A stretch of 64,000 nt of DNA from Anabas testudineus (taxonomy: Eukaryota > Chordata > Actinopteri > Anabantiformes > Anabantidae). Positions 41,216-53,193 of the stretch are shown here, in pieces; position 1 is the first letter of the stretch; each line of letters starts with the position of its first letter. Where the stretch lies: the NCBI RefSeq assembly GCF_900324465.2, contig NC_046621.1, positions 2,574,431 to 2,638,430 on the forward strand, in the 5' to 3' direction. The notes under the pieces were generated by a model. It searched no databases, was not told the DNA's origin, and was given only the letters and a program-made list of their open reading frames with translations. Both the position numbers and the translations under genes were made by a program.

Positions 41216-43174
41216 GCAGCTCCAGGGGGGGTCAGGGTGCCACGGGACAAGCTATTCTGATCATAATTATATTTAGAAGCTTCATTAAAAAGACAGTTGA
41301 TAAAATGTAAATCATTATTTTTTTTTATTGTTTTGAATTTTTTTCCATCTTAACAAAATATGAAATATGTGAAAATTAAGCATTTTAGTTTCTAAACATT
41401 GAAGTTTTGAATTCATTCTTTCATTCACACAGTTCTTCAGAAAAATAAAACAACATTTTAAGAAGCTGTATTCTGTTTTAATTGATGTTAAACAGTAAAT
41501 TTGACATTAAAACATCTTAATAAACAAAGATAAAAGATTAAGTGAGAAGATTTTTGGGGGTTGGTGATTTTAAAAATCACTTTTAAATGCTTGTAAAAGA
41601 AAGAATGAGTATTAAAAATGTGAATGTTAAAGCTGTCTGGTAATAAAAACTTATGCAGCATGTTCAGATGGACTTTAAGGGTTTACAAATGTGACACAGT
41701 TAGATTTGGACACATCAGAGAGCATCTCTGACATTTTGCTGGGATTTTCACAGCTTTCTCTGCACTCGATGTAGAAGTGATCATGAAATTTAGAAATTCA
41801 ATGGCAAACGTGCCGAAGAAGACGAGGAGTAACATGACCATCACCCACTCGCATCGGGCTGCGTTCATGTGGAAGTTCTGAAACATCAGGTAGAAGTCTG
41901 CAGCAGGTGAGTTAAGATCAAGACATGAATAAAAATGTTTTTTAAATGAACATTCAGACATTTAAACTCCATAAGTCGGTCATTACTGTTCAATGTCATG
42001 AGCCAGACTCAGTAAAAGGATACAGAGAATCATGCAGACAGTGATGGATGCAGACAACAGGAATCGGATGAAGCCAACCTTCATCCCCTCGTTCATCAAG
42101 TTAACTTTCAGGGTGATGTAGGTCTGCATCCAGCAGAACAGGAGTCCCAGTCCGAATGTTATATACGAGCCAATTCTGGCAATCCTGAAATTCACTGAAA
42201 ACTAAAACCACAATAACAAGAAAGTAGGAAGTTAGTCTGTAAACACACTTTGCACTTTACCTACAAACTGATATAAATTAGAAAATACATGTGTCAGTGA
42301 GTTTAACGTGTTACCGGGACGTTTCCCATGATTAACATTCCAACACAGGCGAAAGAGAAAACCACCAGGCTGCTGATGTTCAGCCAGGGTTTGTCCATTC
42401 TGTGTTTTAGCTGACGGTATCTGAGGACGGCAATAATGAACCCTGAAACAGAAAATTAGAAGCAATCAACAGCACAGTGCACGTTGTTTACTCTGCATCA
42501 AAGGACAAGTTTGAACGTTTTTCTAATTGTCAATGAGATCAAAACCAAAAATAAATGTCTGCTTCAACAGAATTCATACAGAGTTTTAAAGTAAATTAAA
42601 CTAAATACATTCTGTGTTCGTTGCTCACTCCACCAGTGGTTTCTTTCTTCTTCAGTGTGTTCCATGTTGTTGTATTGAATAAATACTGTATGTACTTAAC
42701 GGTTTTAGTCATTTCATTGAATCTGAATTTTTCATAGTTTCCATGTCACACTATAATCAGTTAAATATCAGTGTTTCCACCTGTGTCTACATTACTGTTC
42801 AATCAGTGCTCTTACCCATAAAAGCTGACACGTTTATTACTTTGCAGCTGCCTGGTTGGGTGTAGGCTGCGTCACTGAGATTAGGAAAATGGAGAGTGTT
42901 GTAATTTCTGTTCCACAACTCATATATTAGCTTTTAATTTGAAGTGGAAATAACAATGAAGTACCCAATGTATGGAAGGTCAAAAAACCAAATGTCAGTT
43001 GGAGCCACATGGTATCTGTTGAAAGGAATTAAATTAACAAAGGGGACACAGTATTAAAATGAAGAATCCATCACAACATTACATAATCAGCTCACATGTG
43101 GTCCTATTTTAATTTTTACTACCCCCTAGAGACTGGAATGAAAATCAGTAGAGCAGCTTTTAAGAAATTTAGCA

Positions 43175-43592
43175 CAGGGGTCTCAAACTCAGGACTATAA
43201 TTTGTGTTAACATAAAGTTCTCCCAGTGCTGCGTTCACAACACTAAGTTTTTTTAAGTTTCTGATCAGCGGGACATTATAAGTTAAAGTGATGCGTTCGC
43301 GCACGGTTAAAAGAAAAATAAGGAACTCAATGCAGCCTCATGTAGTCTGCAGTCACACAGCGATACCTGTCCATCGACAATAACAGTCCCCGGTAACCCA
43401 GACACATTATAGGGTCGCACCGTTATTTGTGGTTTATTGTTTATTATTTGCAGTTTTTCAGAGAATTGACCTCAAACTTCCCTGAGCTGAACTTCAATAA
43501 GTCCAAGTTCAGGTCCAGACTTACTGATGATCATCTTTAAACCATACTGAGGGCCTCAGCTGCTTCCTCCTTAAAGCCACATGTGGCTCGAC

Positions 43593-43626
<34 letters not shown>

Positions 43627-44155
43627 CTTTATTGATCCCCAAGGGGAAATTTTGGTGTTGCAGCAGCCATTACACACAAAAACATTTGAACATTGAGTAA
43701 CATGATCTACACAACAATACACGAGACACAGTACAAGAGTAACACAGAGAATAGACAGTAATACCAACTAAACACACTGTAGGACTTGAATGTAAAGTGA
43801 CTTAGTTACACATGGGAGAGGAAGAGCTGTCAGGTCTGTAGCAGCAAAGAGAAACCATGTTCAGAAGAAGGTTAAAGGTTAAAGAACTGTTAATACAGAC
43901 ATTTGAATCTGAATACAGCAGATAGAGAAGACTAGAGGAATCTAATTATTTTTATTTTTATTATTTTATTTATTTATTACTGATTTATTTTCTTTAAAAC
44001 ATTTTTATTTATTTTGTATTTAAAAAAAAAAGAGAGATTTGAGAAGATAGGATTTTTTTTTAACAAAACTTTTCTTGTGGAAAACCTGATGTGACCCAGC
44101 TTCACCCAGACTCTGCTTCCTGTGACCCCCAGATAAATTGAGTTTGAGACCCCTA
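43175..44155. mobile_element. hAT-type nonautonomous element in copy D intron 1, with nested insertion
   Basis: Terminal inverted repeats begin CAGGGGTCTCAAACTCA and end TGAGTTTGAGACCCCTA, flanked by the 8-bp duplication ATTTAGCA/GTTTAGCA. Compared with the orthologous insertions in copies E and F, about 240 bp near the left end are missing and about 200 bp (43593-43800) are inserted. It encodes no transposase. Confidence 0.85.
43593..43800. mobile_element. Insertion nested in the copy D hAT element: GATA repeat plus retroposon-like tail
   Basis: A (GATA)n tract (43593-43626) runs into ACTTTATTGATCCCCAAGGG and then unique sequence. Copies E and F read straight across this site (CTCGACTATGGAAGAGG). 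A tetranucleotide tail next to TTTATTGATCCCC is common at 3' ends of fish LINE-like retroposons. The family was not determined. Confidence 0.55.
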
Positions 44156-44847
44156 GTTTAGCAGAACTTACACCAGCCACAGTCCAGCAGCCGTGAACAC
44201 CGAATAGATCAGAGGAAGAAGAGACCACGGGCTCCTCATCACGTCTCTTATGTTTCTGCAGAAGAAGCTGTGAGTTTGTATGAAAGCTCATTAGAACGTG
44301 TACGATGTGTAATGTACTCAGTTAAAACATAATTTCTTGCTCTTTACCAAACAGTTTGACCATTTATCTTCAACAAAATGTTTTTTAGATATGTTTAAGC
44401 TGTAGTCGCTTCACTTTTACTTTTTAAAGGTTTTACTCATTAGATTTAAAAGTCAAAGGGACCTGAGGTAAGTTGTGATCTAAGATATCAGTCTATAAAA
44501 ACAAAACCTAATTTAATTACATATAAACTTTACAATATTTAAAATATAACAAGCGTCTCTGTCTCTGAGTTGTTAGAAAGAAACTTTTACATAAGAACAA
44601 TATTATAATACAGTATTTCTACAGTGTTATACTGGCACTAAACAAGTATTTCTTTAACAACACTTGTTTTAGTAAACAGCATAGAAATTTAACTTTAAAG
44701 TAGAAATAAAACAGCAGAACACACACCAGTTCGTCCTGTAGATTATCTCTTTGTGTCTCCCCAGAAAGGAAGTTTAAATAGATGCTCTGTGTCCACTGAC
44801 TTACTGAGAAAGTTGCATCATACAAATGTGGGGGCAGACCTTTCAAA

Positions 44848-45080
44848 AGAAGAAGAAGAAGAAGCCTTTATTGTCATATTCTTACATGTTACAGATGAAA
44901 TTTGTCCTCTGCATTTAACCCATCCCCTGGGGGAGCAGTGGGCAGCTACATGCAGCGCCCGGGGAGCTAGCGTGGAGTGTCTCGCTCAAGGACACACCTG
45001 GTGTCTGTGACGGGGTCTGAACCCCAAACCTTCTGCATTCAAAGCAGGTGATCTACCCACTGAGCCACCAGGCCGCCATA
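44848..45080 (-). mobile_element. tRNA-derived SINE
   Basis: On the minus strand the head reads TGGCTCAGTGGGTAGATC (A-box-like) and, about 40 bases on, GGGGTTCAGACCCC (B-box-like). A body with GGGTTAAATGCAGAGGACAA follows, ending in a CTT repeat (AAGAAG on plus). Copy B lacks it at the matching place (TTTCAAAACAAGATGCATG), which shows a clean insertion. Confidence 0.85.
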
Positions 45081-45774
45081 AAACAAAACAAGATGCATGA
45101 GTGGGACACATTAAAATGAAAAGACACAGTAACTGGAAACAATCTGATAAAACATGTTAGTCATTAGAAAGTTTAATAACAATAAATCAATATAAAGAAA
45201 GTAGTGAAGTAAATGTATCATTTGACTTATTTTTTAATTACAGTACATGGCTTTTACGTAAAAATAAATAAAACAACAAATTCTAAATGACTTTTTGTTT
45301 CTTTTGTAGAATACTGAAAGTTAGTTTTTAGTTAGTTTAGCTGTGATTCATCAGGTTTAAATTGAACCATATATTTCACTGTTCTTCTTTCTCTACATAC
45401 TTTTTCACCACATGTTCCAGTAACTCTGATTTCACTAACAAGTAATTTCCAGGAACTTTGCCAGTTTGTGGTCATTTACATTTCCTCAAAGTAGAGTGCT
45501 CACATGCATGAAGGGATGTTTAAGTTCCTTAAGACTCATGAAGTAACTGAACCCCGACTTCAGTTAAAAACATCAGGATGTATGAAATTAAACCCACAAA
45601 CAACAAAACTTCATTTTCCAAGAATTCTATTCAGGCCAGAAGTGACAGGACAGGTGTAGTTCTCTGGAACCTGATGAACACAATAAATTAGGGGTTAAAA
45701 TCCGCACAGATCCTGCTAACTTTAGGTCACAATGTTGAAATGTTGAATTGGAAACATCAGGCATTTATGTAAAC

Positions 45775-46294
45775 CAGGGGTCTCAAACTCAATTTACCTG
45801 GGGGTCGCAGGAAGCACAGTCTGGGTGAAGCTGGGCCGCATCAGGTTTTCCACAAGAAAAGTTTTGTTAAAAAAAAATCTTCTCAAATCTCTCTTTTTTT
45901 GTTTTTTAATACAAAATAAATAAAAACATAAAAAGTTTATAAGAAAATAAATCAGTAATAAATAAATAATAAAAATAAAAATAATTAGATTCCTCTAAAC
46001 TGTGACTATATGTGGTTTCTTCAGTCTTCTCTATCTGCTGTATTCAGATTCAGATGTCTGTATTAACAGTTATTTAACCTTTAACCTTCTTCTGAACATG
46101 GTTTCTCTTTGCTGCTACAGACCTGACAGCTCTTCCTCTTCCATAGTCGAGCCACATGTGGCTTTAAGGAGGAAGCAGCTGAGACCCTCAGTATGGTTTA
46201 AAGATGATCATCAGTAAGTCTGGACCTGGCACTAACATTAAACTTTAATATTAAGACGGAACCACAAATTATAGTCCTGAGTTTGAGACCCCTG
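45775..46294. mobile_element. hAT-type nonautonomous element, opposite orientation, shorter form
   Basis: The same terminal inverted repeats (CAGGGGTCTCAAACTCAA and CTGAGTTTGAGACCCCTG). The interior is inverted relative to the intron-1 elements, with GGTTTTCCACAAGAAAAG near the left end and GAACCACAAATTATAGTCC near the right. About 520 bp. A plus-strand 71-codon frame at 46002-46217 is internal element sequence, repeated at 53550-53765, and is not a gene. Confidence 0.8.
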
Positions 46295-46588
46295 CTGTAA
46301 CAGAACAGCAGGTTTTTCCAAAGCTCTGATCCTCACTGACTTTTTAATGTTGAAGTCCATCGTAGCAGCTTAATGTCAGTGAACCAATTAAAGGGGTCAT
46401 ATTGTGATTTACATATAAACTGTTGTGAAGTACAAATCAGTTACCCATGTAACACAAGCTTTTATCATGGTGCCATCATTAACAGCTAAAAACTATCTGT
46501 TAAAACACAACAATACACACAAGTAAACATAAAATGGAAGATTTTGTCACTTTTTATGGATATTAGTGCAATAATTAACTGAACTTAC

Positions 46589-46647
46589 ACCAGCCACAGT
46601 CCAGCAGCTGTGAACACAAAGTAGATGGAAGGAAGAAGAGCCCACAT
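46589..46647 (-). pseudogene. Orphan TMEM150C-like first exon 1
   Basis: ATG then MWALLPSIYFVFTAAGLWLV, ending in phase 2 at donor GTAAGTTC, exactly like first exons of intact copies but three codons shorter. An ETS-like promoter lies about 130 bp upstream. No matching exons 2-6 follow before copy D. It could serve as an alternative first exon of D, or be a relic of a deleted gene. Confidence 0.7.
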
Positions 46648-46769
46648 GGCTGAAATTAATAATATAATATAATAAATTCAACATCTAGTCTCCTTATAAA
46701 TATTAATCTGTGTTAGTTAGTTTGGAGAACAGTAAATCTTAATGTTTGGATTTAACACAGATATAACGT

Positions 46770-46880
46770 GAAGCGGGTAGGAGCGGCTTCCGGTTTGGAC
46801 GCTTGTCCTTCAAAATAAAAGCGCAGAGCTGTAAATACACAAATAAATAAGGACCCGAACTCGGGTTCAGCTCCAGGGGG
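46770..46880 (-). promoter_or_regulatory. ETS-like promoter block upstream of orphan exon 1
   Basis: GGAGCGGCTTCCGGTTTGGA then CCTTCAAAATAAAAGCGCAG. The block is repeated at 54310 and 58180, and in part at 36340 and 41120. Position and repetition argue for a TMEM150C-type promoter. Confidence 0.4.
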
Positions 46881-47314
46881 GGTCAGGGTTCCACGGGCAT
46901 AGCTATTCTGATCATAGTGATATTTAGAAGCTTCATTAAAAAGACAGTTGATAAAATGTAAATCTTTTTTTTATTGTTTTGATTTTTTTTTCCATCTTAA
47001 CAAAATATGAAATATGTGAAAATTAAGCATTTTAGTTTCTAAACATTGAAGTTTTGAATTCATTCTTTCATTCACACAGTTCTTCAGAAAAATAAAACAA
47101 CATTTTAAGAAACTGTATTCTGTTTTAATTGATGTTAAACAGTAAATTTGACATTAAAGCATCTTAATAAATTTTTAATAAGTGAGAAGATTTTTGGGGG
47201 TTGGTGATTTTAAAAATCACTTTTAAATGCTTGTAAAAGAAAGAATGAGTATTAAAAATGTGAATGTTAAAGCTGTCTGGTAATAAAACTGTATGCAGCA
47301 TGTTCAGATGGACT

Positions 47315-49738
47315 TTAAGGGTTTACAAATGTGACACAGTTAGATTTGGACACATCAGAGAACATCTCTGACATTTTGCTGGGATTTTCACAGCTTTCTC
47401 TGTACTCGATGTAGAAGTGATCGTGACGAAATTCAATGGCAAACGTGCCGAAGAAGACGAGGAGTAACATGACCATCACCCACTGGCATCGGGCTGCGTT
47501 CATGTGGAAGTCCTGAAACATCAGGTAGAAGTCTGCAGCAGGTGAGTTAAGATCAAGACATGAATAAAAATGTTTTTTAAATGAACATTCAGACATTTAA
47601 ACTCCATAAGTCGGTCATTACTGTTCAATGTCATGAGCTGGACTCAGTAAAAGGATACAGAGAATCATGCAGACAGTGATGGATGCAGACAACAGGAATC
47701 GGATGAAGCCAACCTTCCTCCCCTCGTTCATCAAGTTAACTTTCAGGGTGATGTAGGTCTGCATCCAGCAGAACAGGAGTCCCAGTCCAAACGTTATATA
47801 TGAACCGATGTCAGCAATCCTGAAATTCACTGAAAACTAAAACCACAATAACAAGAAAGTAGGAAGTTAGTCTGTAAACACACTTTTAAATAAATTACAC
47901 ATAAATTAGAAAATACATGTGTCAGTGAGTTTAACGTGTTACCGGGACGTTTCCTGTGATTAACATTCCAACACAGGCGAAAGACAAAACCACCAGGCTG
48001 CTGATGTTCAGCCAGGGTTTGTCCATTCTGTGTTTTAGCTGACGGTATCTGAGGACGGCAATAATGAACCCTGAAACAGAAAATTAGCAGCAATCAACAG
48101 CACAGTGCACGTTGTTTACTCTGCATCAAAGGACAAGTTTGAACGTTTTTCTAATTGTCAATGAGATTGATACCAACAATAAACGGTTTTAGTCATTTCA
48201 TTGAATCAGATTTTTTCATAGTCTCCATATCATAATATAATCTGTTAAATATCAGTGTTTCCACCTGTGTCTACATTACTGTTCAATCAGTGCTCTTACC
48301 CATAAAAGCTGACACGTTCATTACTCCACCAAAGATGCAGCTGCCTGGTTGGGTGTAGGCTGCGTTACTGAGATTAGGAAAATGGAGAGTGTTGTAATTT
48401 CTGTTCCACAGCTGATATATTAGCTTTTAATTTGAAGTGGAAATAACAATGAAGTACCCAATGTATGGAGGGTCAAAATACCAAATGTCAGTTGGAGCCA
48501 CATGGTATCTGTTGAAAGGAATTAAATTAACAAAGGGGACAGAGTATTAAAATGAAGAATCCATCACAACATTACATAATCAGCTCACATGTGGTCCTAT
48601 TTTAATTTTTACTACCCCCTAGAGACTGGAATGAAAATCAGTAGAGCAGCTTTTAAGGAGTTTAGCACAGGGGTCTCAAACTCAGGGCGATAATTTGTGT
48701 TAATATAAAGTTTAATATTATTCGATTATTATACTCGAGTTTTATACTTTGACACTTTACAGTGTTGGTGCGGAGCTGATCGTACCAACCAATCACGGTG
48801 GAGTATATGGGCCTCGGGGGCGGGACATCGGCCGGGCTTAATCCAATCAGAGAAACATTTCTCAATGAGTGACAGCAGCGTTGCCATGGAGAGTTTTCAG
48901 CCTCGTTTCTATGAAGCTCACGCGGACATTCGTCCCAGTGCTGCGTTCACAACACTTTAAAAAAAAGTATTTTTAAGTTTCTGATCAGCGGGACATTATA
49001 AGTCAAAGTGATGCGTTCGCACACGGTTAAAAGAAAAATAAGGAACTCAATGCAGCCTCATGTAGTCTGCAGTCACACAGCGATACCTGTCCATCGACAA
49101 TAACAGTCCCCGGTAACCCGGACACATTATAGGGTCGCACCGTTATTTGTGGTTTATTGTTTTTTATTTGCAGTTTTTCAGAGAATTGACCTCAAACTTC
49201 CCTGAGCTGAACTTCAATAAGTCCAAGTTCAGGTCCAGACTTACTGATGATCATCTTTAAACCATACTGAGGGCCTCAGCTGCTTCCTCCTTAAAGCCAC
49301 ATGTGGCTCGACTATGGAAGAGGAAGAGCTGTCAGGTCTGTAGCAGTTCATGTTCTTCAATGTTCAGAAGAAGGTTAAAGGTTAAAGAACTGTTAATACA
49401 GACATCTGAATCTGAATACAGCAGATAGAGAAGACTAGAGGAATCTAATTATTATTATTATTATTGTTTTATTTATTTATTACTGATTTATTTTCTTATA
49501 ACTTTTTATGTTTTTATTTATTTTGTATTAAAAAAAGAGAGATTTGAGAAGATAGGATTTTTTTTAACAAAACTTTTCTTGTGGAAAACCTGATGCGGCC
49601 CATCTTCACCCAGACTTCCCACGACCCCCAGGTAAATTGAGTTTGAGACCCCTGGTTTAGCAGAACTTACACGAGCCACAGTCCAGCAGCCGTGAACACT
49701 GAATAGATCAGAGGAAGAAGAACCCACGGACTCCACAT
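47315..49738 (-). CDS. tmem150c-like: TMEM150C-like protein, copy E, intact
   Basis: Six exons give 236 residues: 49738-49671, 48508-48458, 48367-48300, 48070-47943, 47836-47659 and 47532-47315. MWSPWVLLPLIYSVFTAAGL forms TM1. The fused exon 2/3 is only 51 nt (YHVAPTDIWYFDPPYIG), a 27-nt deletion relative to copies B and G that shortens the first extracellular loop. Then AAYTQPGSCIFGGVMN, QLKHRMDKPWLNISSLVVF, IGSYITFGLGLLFCWMQTY, KVNLMNEGRKVGFIRF and FAIEFRHDHFYIEYRESC, with tail KMSEMFSDVSKSNCVTFVNP. All splice sites and phases hold. Intron 1 contains a hAT element. Function beyond the family (mechanosensitivity modulator, TMEM150 fold) is unknown. Confidence 0.9.
48668..49654. mobile_element. 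hAT-type nonautonomous element in copy E intron 1
   Basis: 987 bp with terminal inverted repeats CAGGGGTCTCAAACTCA / TGAGTTTGAGACCCCTG and a perfect 8-bp target duplication GTTTAGCA (48660-48667 and 49655-49662). Copy G has a single GTTTAGCA (60229-60236) with no insert. The left part carries CCAATCAC, GGGGGCGGGAC and CCAATCAG boxes, a promoter-like composition. No transposase. Confidence 0.93.
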
Positions 49739-52244
49739 CACGTCTCTTATGTTTCTGCAGAAGAAGCTGTGAGTTTGTATGTAAGCTCATTATAACGTGT
49801 ACGATGTGTAATGTACTCAGTTAAAACATCATTTTAGCTCTTTACCAAACAGTTTGACTACTTATCTTCAACAAAATGTTTTTAGATATGTTTAAGCTGT
49901 AGTCGCTTCACTTTTACCTTTTAAAGGTTTTACTCAGTAGATTTAAAAGTCAAAGGGACCTGAGGTAAGTTGTGATCTAAGATATCAGTCTATAAAAACA
50001 AAACCTAATGTAATTACATATGCACTTTACAATATTTAAAACATAATAAGCTTTAAAAAACAAAACAGATAAAAACAATGCAATGTTGTTAGAAAGAAAC
50101 TTTTACATAAGAACGACATTATATAACTCAGATTCTATCAAATGTTCGCAATGAACTATTTCTACCGTGTTATACTAGTACTCTTACTACTTCACTAAGC
50201 AAGTATTTCTTAAACAAAGGTTTTAGTAAAGAGCATAAAAACGAAATGTTAAAAAAGAAATAAAACAGCCGAACACAACACGGCTCCATGTAAATACTAT
50301 GATGAACGTACTTTACCAGTTCGTCCTGTGGATAATCTCGTCGAGTCTCTCCAGAAATGAAGTGGGTCTAACAGATGTTGAGGGATTTTATCTTTGTCCA
50401 CCGACTTCCTGAGAAATCATAAAAATGTGGGGGCAGTCTTTTCAAAATAAGATGCATGAAAGGGAACACAAGGAAACAACACAGTAACTGGAACCAATCA
50501 TTTTGATAGGCTCAGATGAAACCATGTCATTTCCAGAAGTAAATTGGGACCGCAGTGAAATGACAGATTTGACATTTTGAATATGATTCAATGTGCCTTA
50601 AAATTTATAACATTAAGTAATAATAAAATAATAAGTACAAGAATAGGACTTTTAATTTGAAAATTCTTGGACATGGTACTTAAAACGGTTCATACTTTCC
50701 ATGCTTTTAGTGTGACTCATCTACAGCAGAAAAATACCAAACTCTGCTGGGAAATACGGAGAAATCTTAATAGTAACAGAAACCTTCTTTTTAATTATTT
50801 AAAGCCGTATTTTCACAACTTTCTTTTCTCTTTAACTCTCTGGATTGTTGCTGAACATTTACTGTAAAGGTCAGTGTTTGGGAGCACTGAGGGGATAGAT
50901 CAGAAATACCTTAGTAATACTACAATATACAATAACAGAGAGCAACTCATCAAGTAGTAAATAAATACTATTTATTGAAAATATTGCGTGTAGTCAAAGG
51001 CTTGTTTTCTTTTATTAACAACATGGACTGAGGTTGACCACTCAGACTACAGCCCTCATCGTATGTTGGAATGAAAATCAAGTACAAATCTCCTTCCAGA
51101 TTCCTTCTAAGGTCTGAATAATCAGCTGATAATCACTTTGAATGGCATTTAAGTCGACTGCTAGTTTTGTTTAAGCATGCATATTTTAAATTTTCCATAA
51201 AAGCACAGTCTCTTTTTAAAAAGGTCCATTGCACTGTGCAGAGCTTCATGATTACACTGAGAAAAGAAATTAATAAAACATTAAACATCCTCAACAAATG
51301 GGACAAATGTACTGCTATGAACCGACATATCCTCACCCACACTGACAACAACATCTTGCTCCAACATGTTGTGTGTAGTGACAACAGGTAACAGTCAGAA
51401 CAGGCAGAGACATGTTTAGAGTACTTTATATGCTTGTAATAACCGGTTTACAGTCTAAAAACCAGTAAGTTCCTAAGTTATTGTGCTGCATTATGTTTAT
51501 CTGTTGCAAAATACATGCAGGAAATGATGCATTTACATGTAAAAACAACACATGATCTTGGATTAAAAGAGGAAATGTGTCTGATCATTGTTGTAGTGCA
51601 CAAACATTACGATGAACAAGTGAACATTTCTTAATTCATTGCAACTGTGAGCAAAAAGCATGCTGCACTGCTAAAAGAGGCTTCATCTTTTCAACTTAAT
51701 ACATTTAGTTTGATCATTTCAATACAAATAGACAGAAATGCCCTTTAAATTCCTGAATCTTCTGCTTCCTATTTTTGTTTTCAGTCGTTTGCATTCAACT
51801 GTTTGTTCCTTTTAGTTTGTTTGTCAGTTTTGAGATTTTATTTTAATTATGCTTTAATCGTCTACAGATCAAAACATTCGTGTAATCCATAAGACTACAT
51901 GGTTCAATTTAAAAACTAACGGTTAATCTTACTTCACACTAAGTTGGTACTTGAATTAAAATAGCCTGTAGCCCTTTATTCTCTGTGTGCATTCGCCTTC
52001 ACGGGGCTCAAAGTTTACTTTAACCACTGAGTGCGATTGATAGCATGGCTTGAATTTTCAGAAGACACAAATGGCACAAAGAAGAATTTAACAATAATTT
52101 CATACATCTCAGAATTCTTCATCATCATGAGTCAGATGGAGCTTTCTGTGAAACAAGTGACCACCAGTTTTTAACGATGACTCCAGTCCTCCGTCCTTCA
52201 GCTGAACCAGGAATTGGGAGTTGGGAGTTATTATTTTTGCCCGA
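49739..52244. other. Copy E 5' flank and duplicated sec31a 3'UTR
   Basis: 49739-50480 is homologous to the upstream region of copy G and holds the exon-0 word ending at donor edge 50317. From about 50960 to 52244 the minus strand matches the sec31a 3'UTR at 61610-62884, nearly base for base, with an AATAAA (TTTATT on plus at 50971). Small ORFs at 51133-51384 and 61786-62007 lie in this UTR and look alike only because of the recent duplication. Confidence 0.75.
50317..50480 (-). other. Putative noncoding exon 0 of copy E
   Basis: Minus strand ATCCACAGGACGAACTG followed by donor GTAAAGTACG, homologous to the blocks at 60940, 44727, 38868 and 36174. The 5' limit is not defined. Confidence 0.45.
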
Positions 52245-53059
52245 TCAGACTCCGAGTTTGTTGGCTTGTGTCAGCACCACCTTGAGGACGGGCATGAATG
52301 CTGAAGTCTCGCTGAAGTTGCTGTTACTGACTATGTGGGTGTGAATGTTGAGGCCCTCCGTGTAGCATCGGGACTCTATAGTCCTGGCTATGCTGTGTAG
52401 ACCTCCTACAATGGCGGGAGAAAGCTGGGGACCAAACAGACCAATATGATCACACAAGAAACTATTAATAATGAGATACTATTGATGCAACACAGTTCAA
52501 AATAGATGCAAACAGACAAAAAATGAACATAAATGCCTTTTTAATTGTTCCTATGGTGCAGGCTAAGCCGAAGGACCGGTGTTCAAGAACCAGGGTGTCC
52601 ATTAGTGCACGTGGCACCAGGACACTCTAGGTTGGAGGTCGATGATCGACTGTGATCGTGACCTCCGACCATATGTCTTGGACACTCGGGTGAAGAGATA
52701 AAAACTAATCTCTCATTTTAAAAGTTATTTAACGTTGGGTTTTACGTCAGCTGAAGCTTTCTACTTACCGCCTGGTCTCTGAGTTTGTCATAGAGCGCGT
52801 CCAGACGTTTGTTGGCATCGTCGAGCTTTCTCTTTGTTTGCTGTGACAGCGAGTACAACAGTGTGTGTTTAGAAACCTTTAACGAATAATTTCCTAAGGA
52901 GAGATATATTCAGTTGTTATCCCGGTTGGATTAACTCACAGGGTCGGTGGCAACAGCCAAGCACTTCTGGATCAGCCCCTCAAATGTGGTCTTCAGGACC
53001 AGGTGCTCATCGGGGATCGGCTTCTTCAAGATTTTCTCAGCTGGGATGGACTGCAGAGG
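52245..53059 (-). pseudogene. sec31a: Truncated duplicate of the sec31a 3' end
   Basis: Three C-terminal sec31a exons with intact splice sites: 53059-52940 (PLQSIPAEKILKKPIPDEHL and on to CLAVATDP), 52840-52769 (QTKRKLDDANKRLDALYDKL and on to RDQA) and 52434-52245, with coding from 52424 (LSPAIV through VVLTQANKLGV). Upstream exons are absent: homology to the right-hand copy stops near 53422, where hAT sequence begins. The exons are almost identical to 62885-63685 (one residue seen different, SRC versus SRS), so the duplication is recent. It has no promoter of its own and is probably a passenger of the TMEM150C block duplication. Confidence 0.88.
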
Positions 53060-53193
53060 CTAAAAGGGTTAGAATGGGTAACTGAAAATATATATGCTCC
53101 TTATAATAAGTAATATTATTATAAATAACGTTTACAAGACAGTAATGTAATTATATCTATTCACTATGTTGTTAATGTTCTTATAATTAATAA

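Larger units (their letters stand above)
41683..44239 (-). pseudogene. TMEM150C-like copy D, decayed
   Basis: Six exon blocks align with intact copies: 44239-44172, 43015-42965, 42874-42816, 42442-42315, 42201-42024 and 41897-41683. Splice signals survive. Exon 3 lacks 9 nt, removing the conserved residues after the SC pair (SCIFGG becomes SCK). The last exon has a net 5-nt gain at AIEF that shifts frame, so FRHDHFYIE and the usual tail are replaced by an unrelated 33-residue end. The start reads MRSPW instead of MWSPW. Intron 1 carries a hAT-type element that itself holds a second insertion. Exons 4 and 5 are fully open. A product lacking the normal C-terminus cannot be excluded, but the gene is probably inactive. 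Confidence 0.8.
44240..46588. other. Copy D 5' flank with exon-0 word, SINE and hAT element
   Basis: The exon-0 word ends at donor edge 44727 on the minus strand. A tRNA-derived SINE follows at 44848-45080, then sequence homologous to 39470-39790, then a hAT element at 45775-46294. No coding exon until the orphan exon at 46589. Confidence 0.55.

Noticed and set aside
43593-43626. CRISPR-like regular spacing
   Set aside because: A plain GATA tetranucleotide microsatellite; no spacers, and the organism is a eukaryote.
44848-45080. tRNA gene, because of A-box and B-box-like words
   Set aside because: The boxes sit in a longer interspersed element with a simple-repeat tail and no foldable mature tRNA; this is a tRNA-derived SINE. 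The same applies to 53194-53389.
46002-46217. 71-codon plus-strand frame repeated identically at 53550-53765
   Set aside because: Both copies lie inside the hAT-type element; identity reflects recent duplication, not protein constraint.
48662-48865. 67-codon minus frame with a near-identical partner at 56286-56489
   Set aside because: Internal sequence of the hAT element in intron 1 of copies E and F; no transposase similarity.
51133-51391. Overlapping small frames on both strands, repeated at 61786-62044
   Set aside because: They are in the sec31a 3'UTR and its duplicate; similarity is due to the recent segmental duplication.
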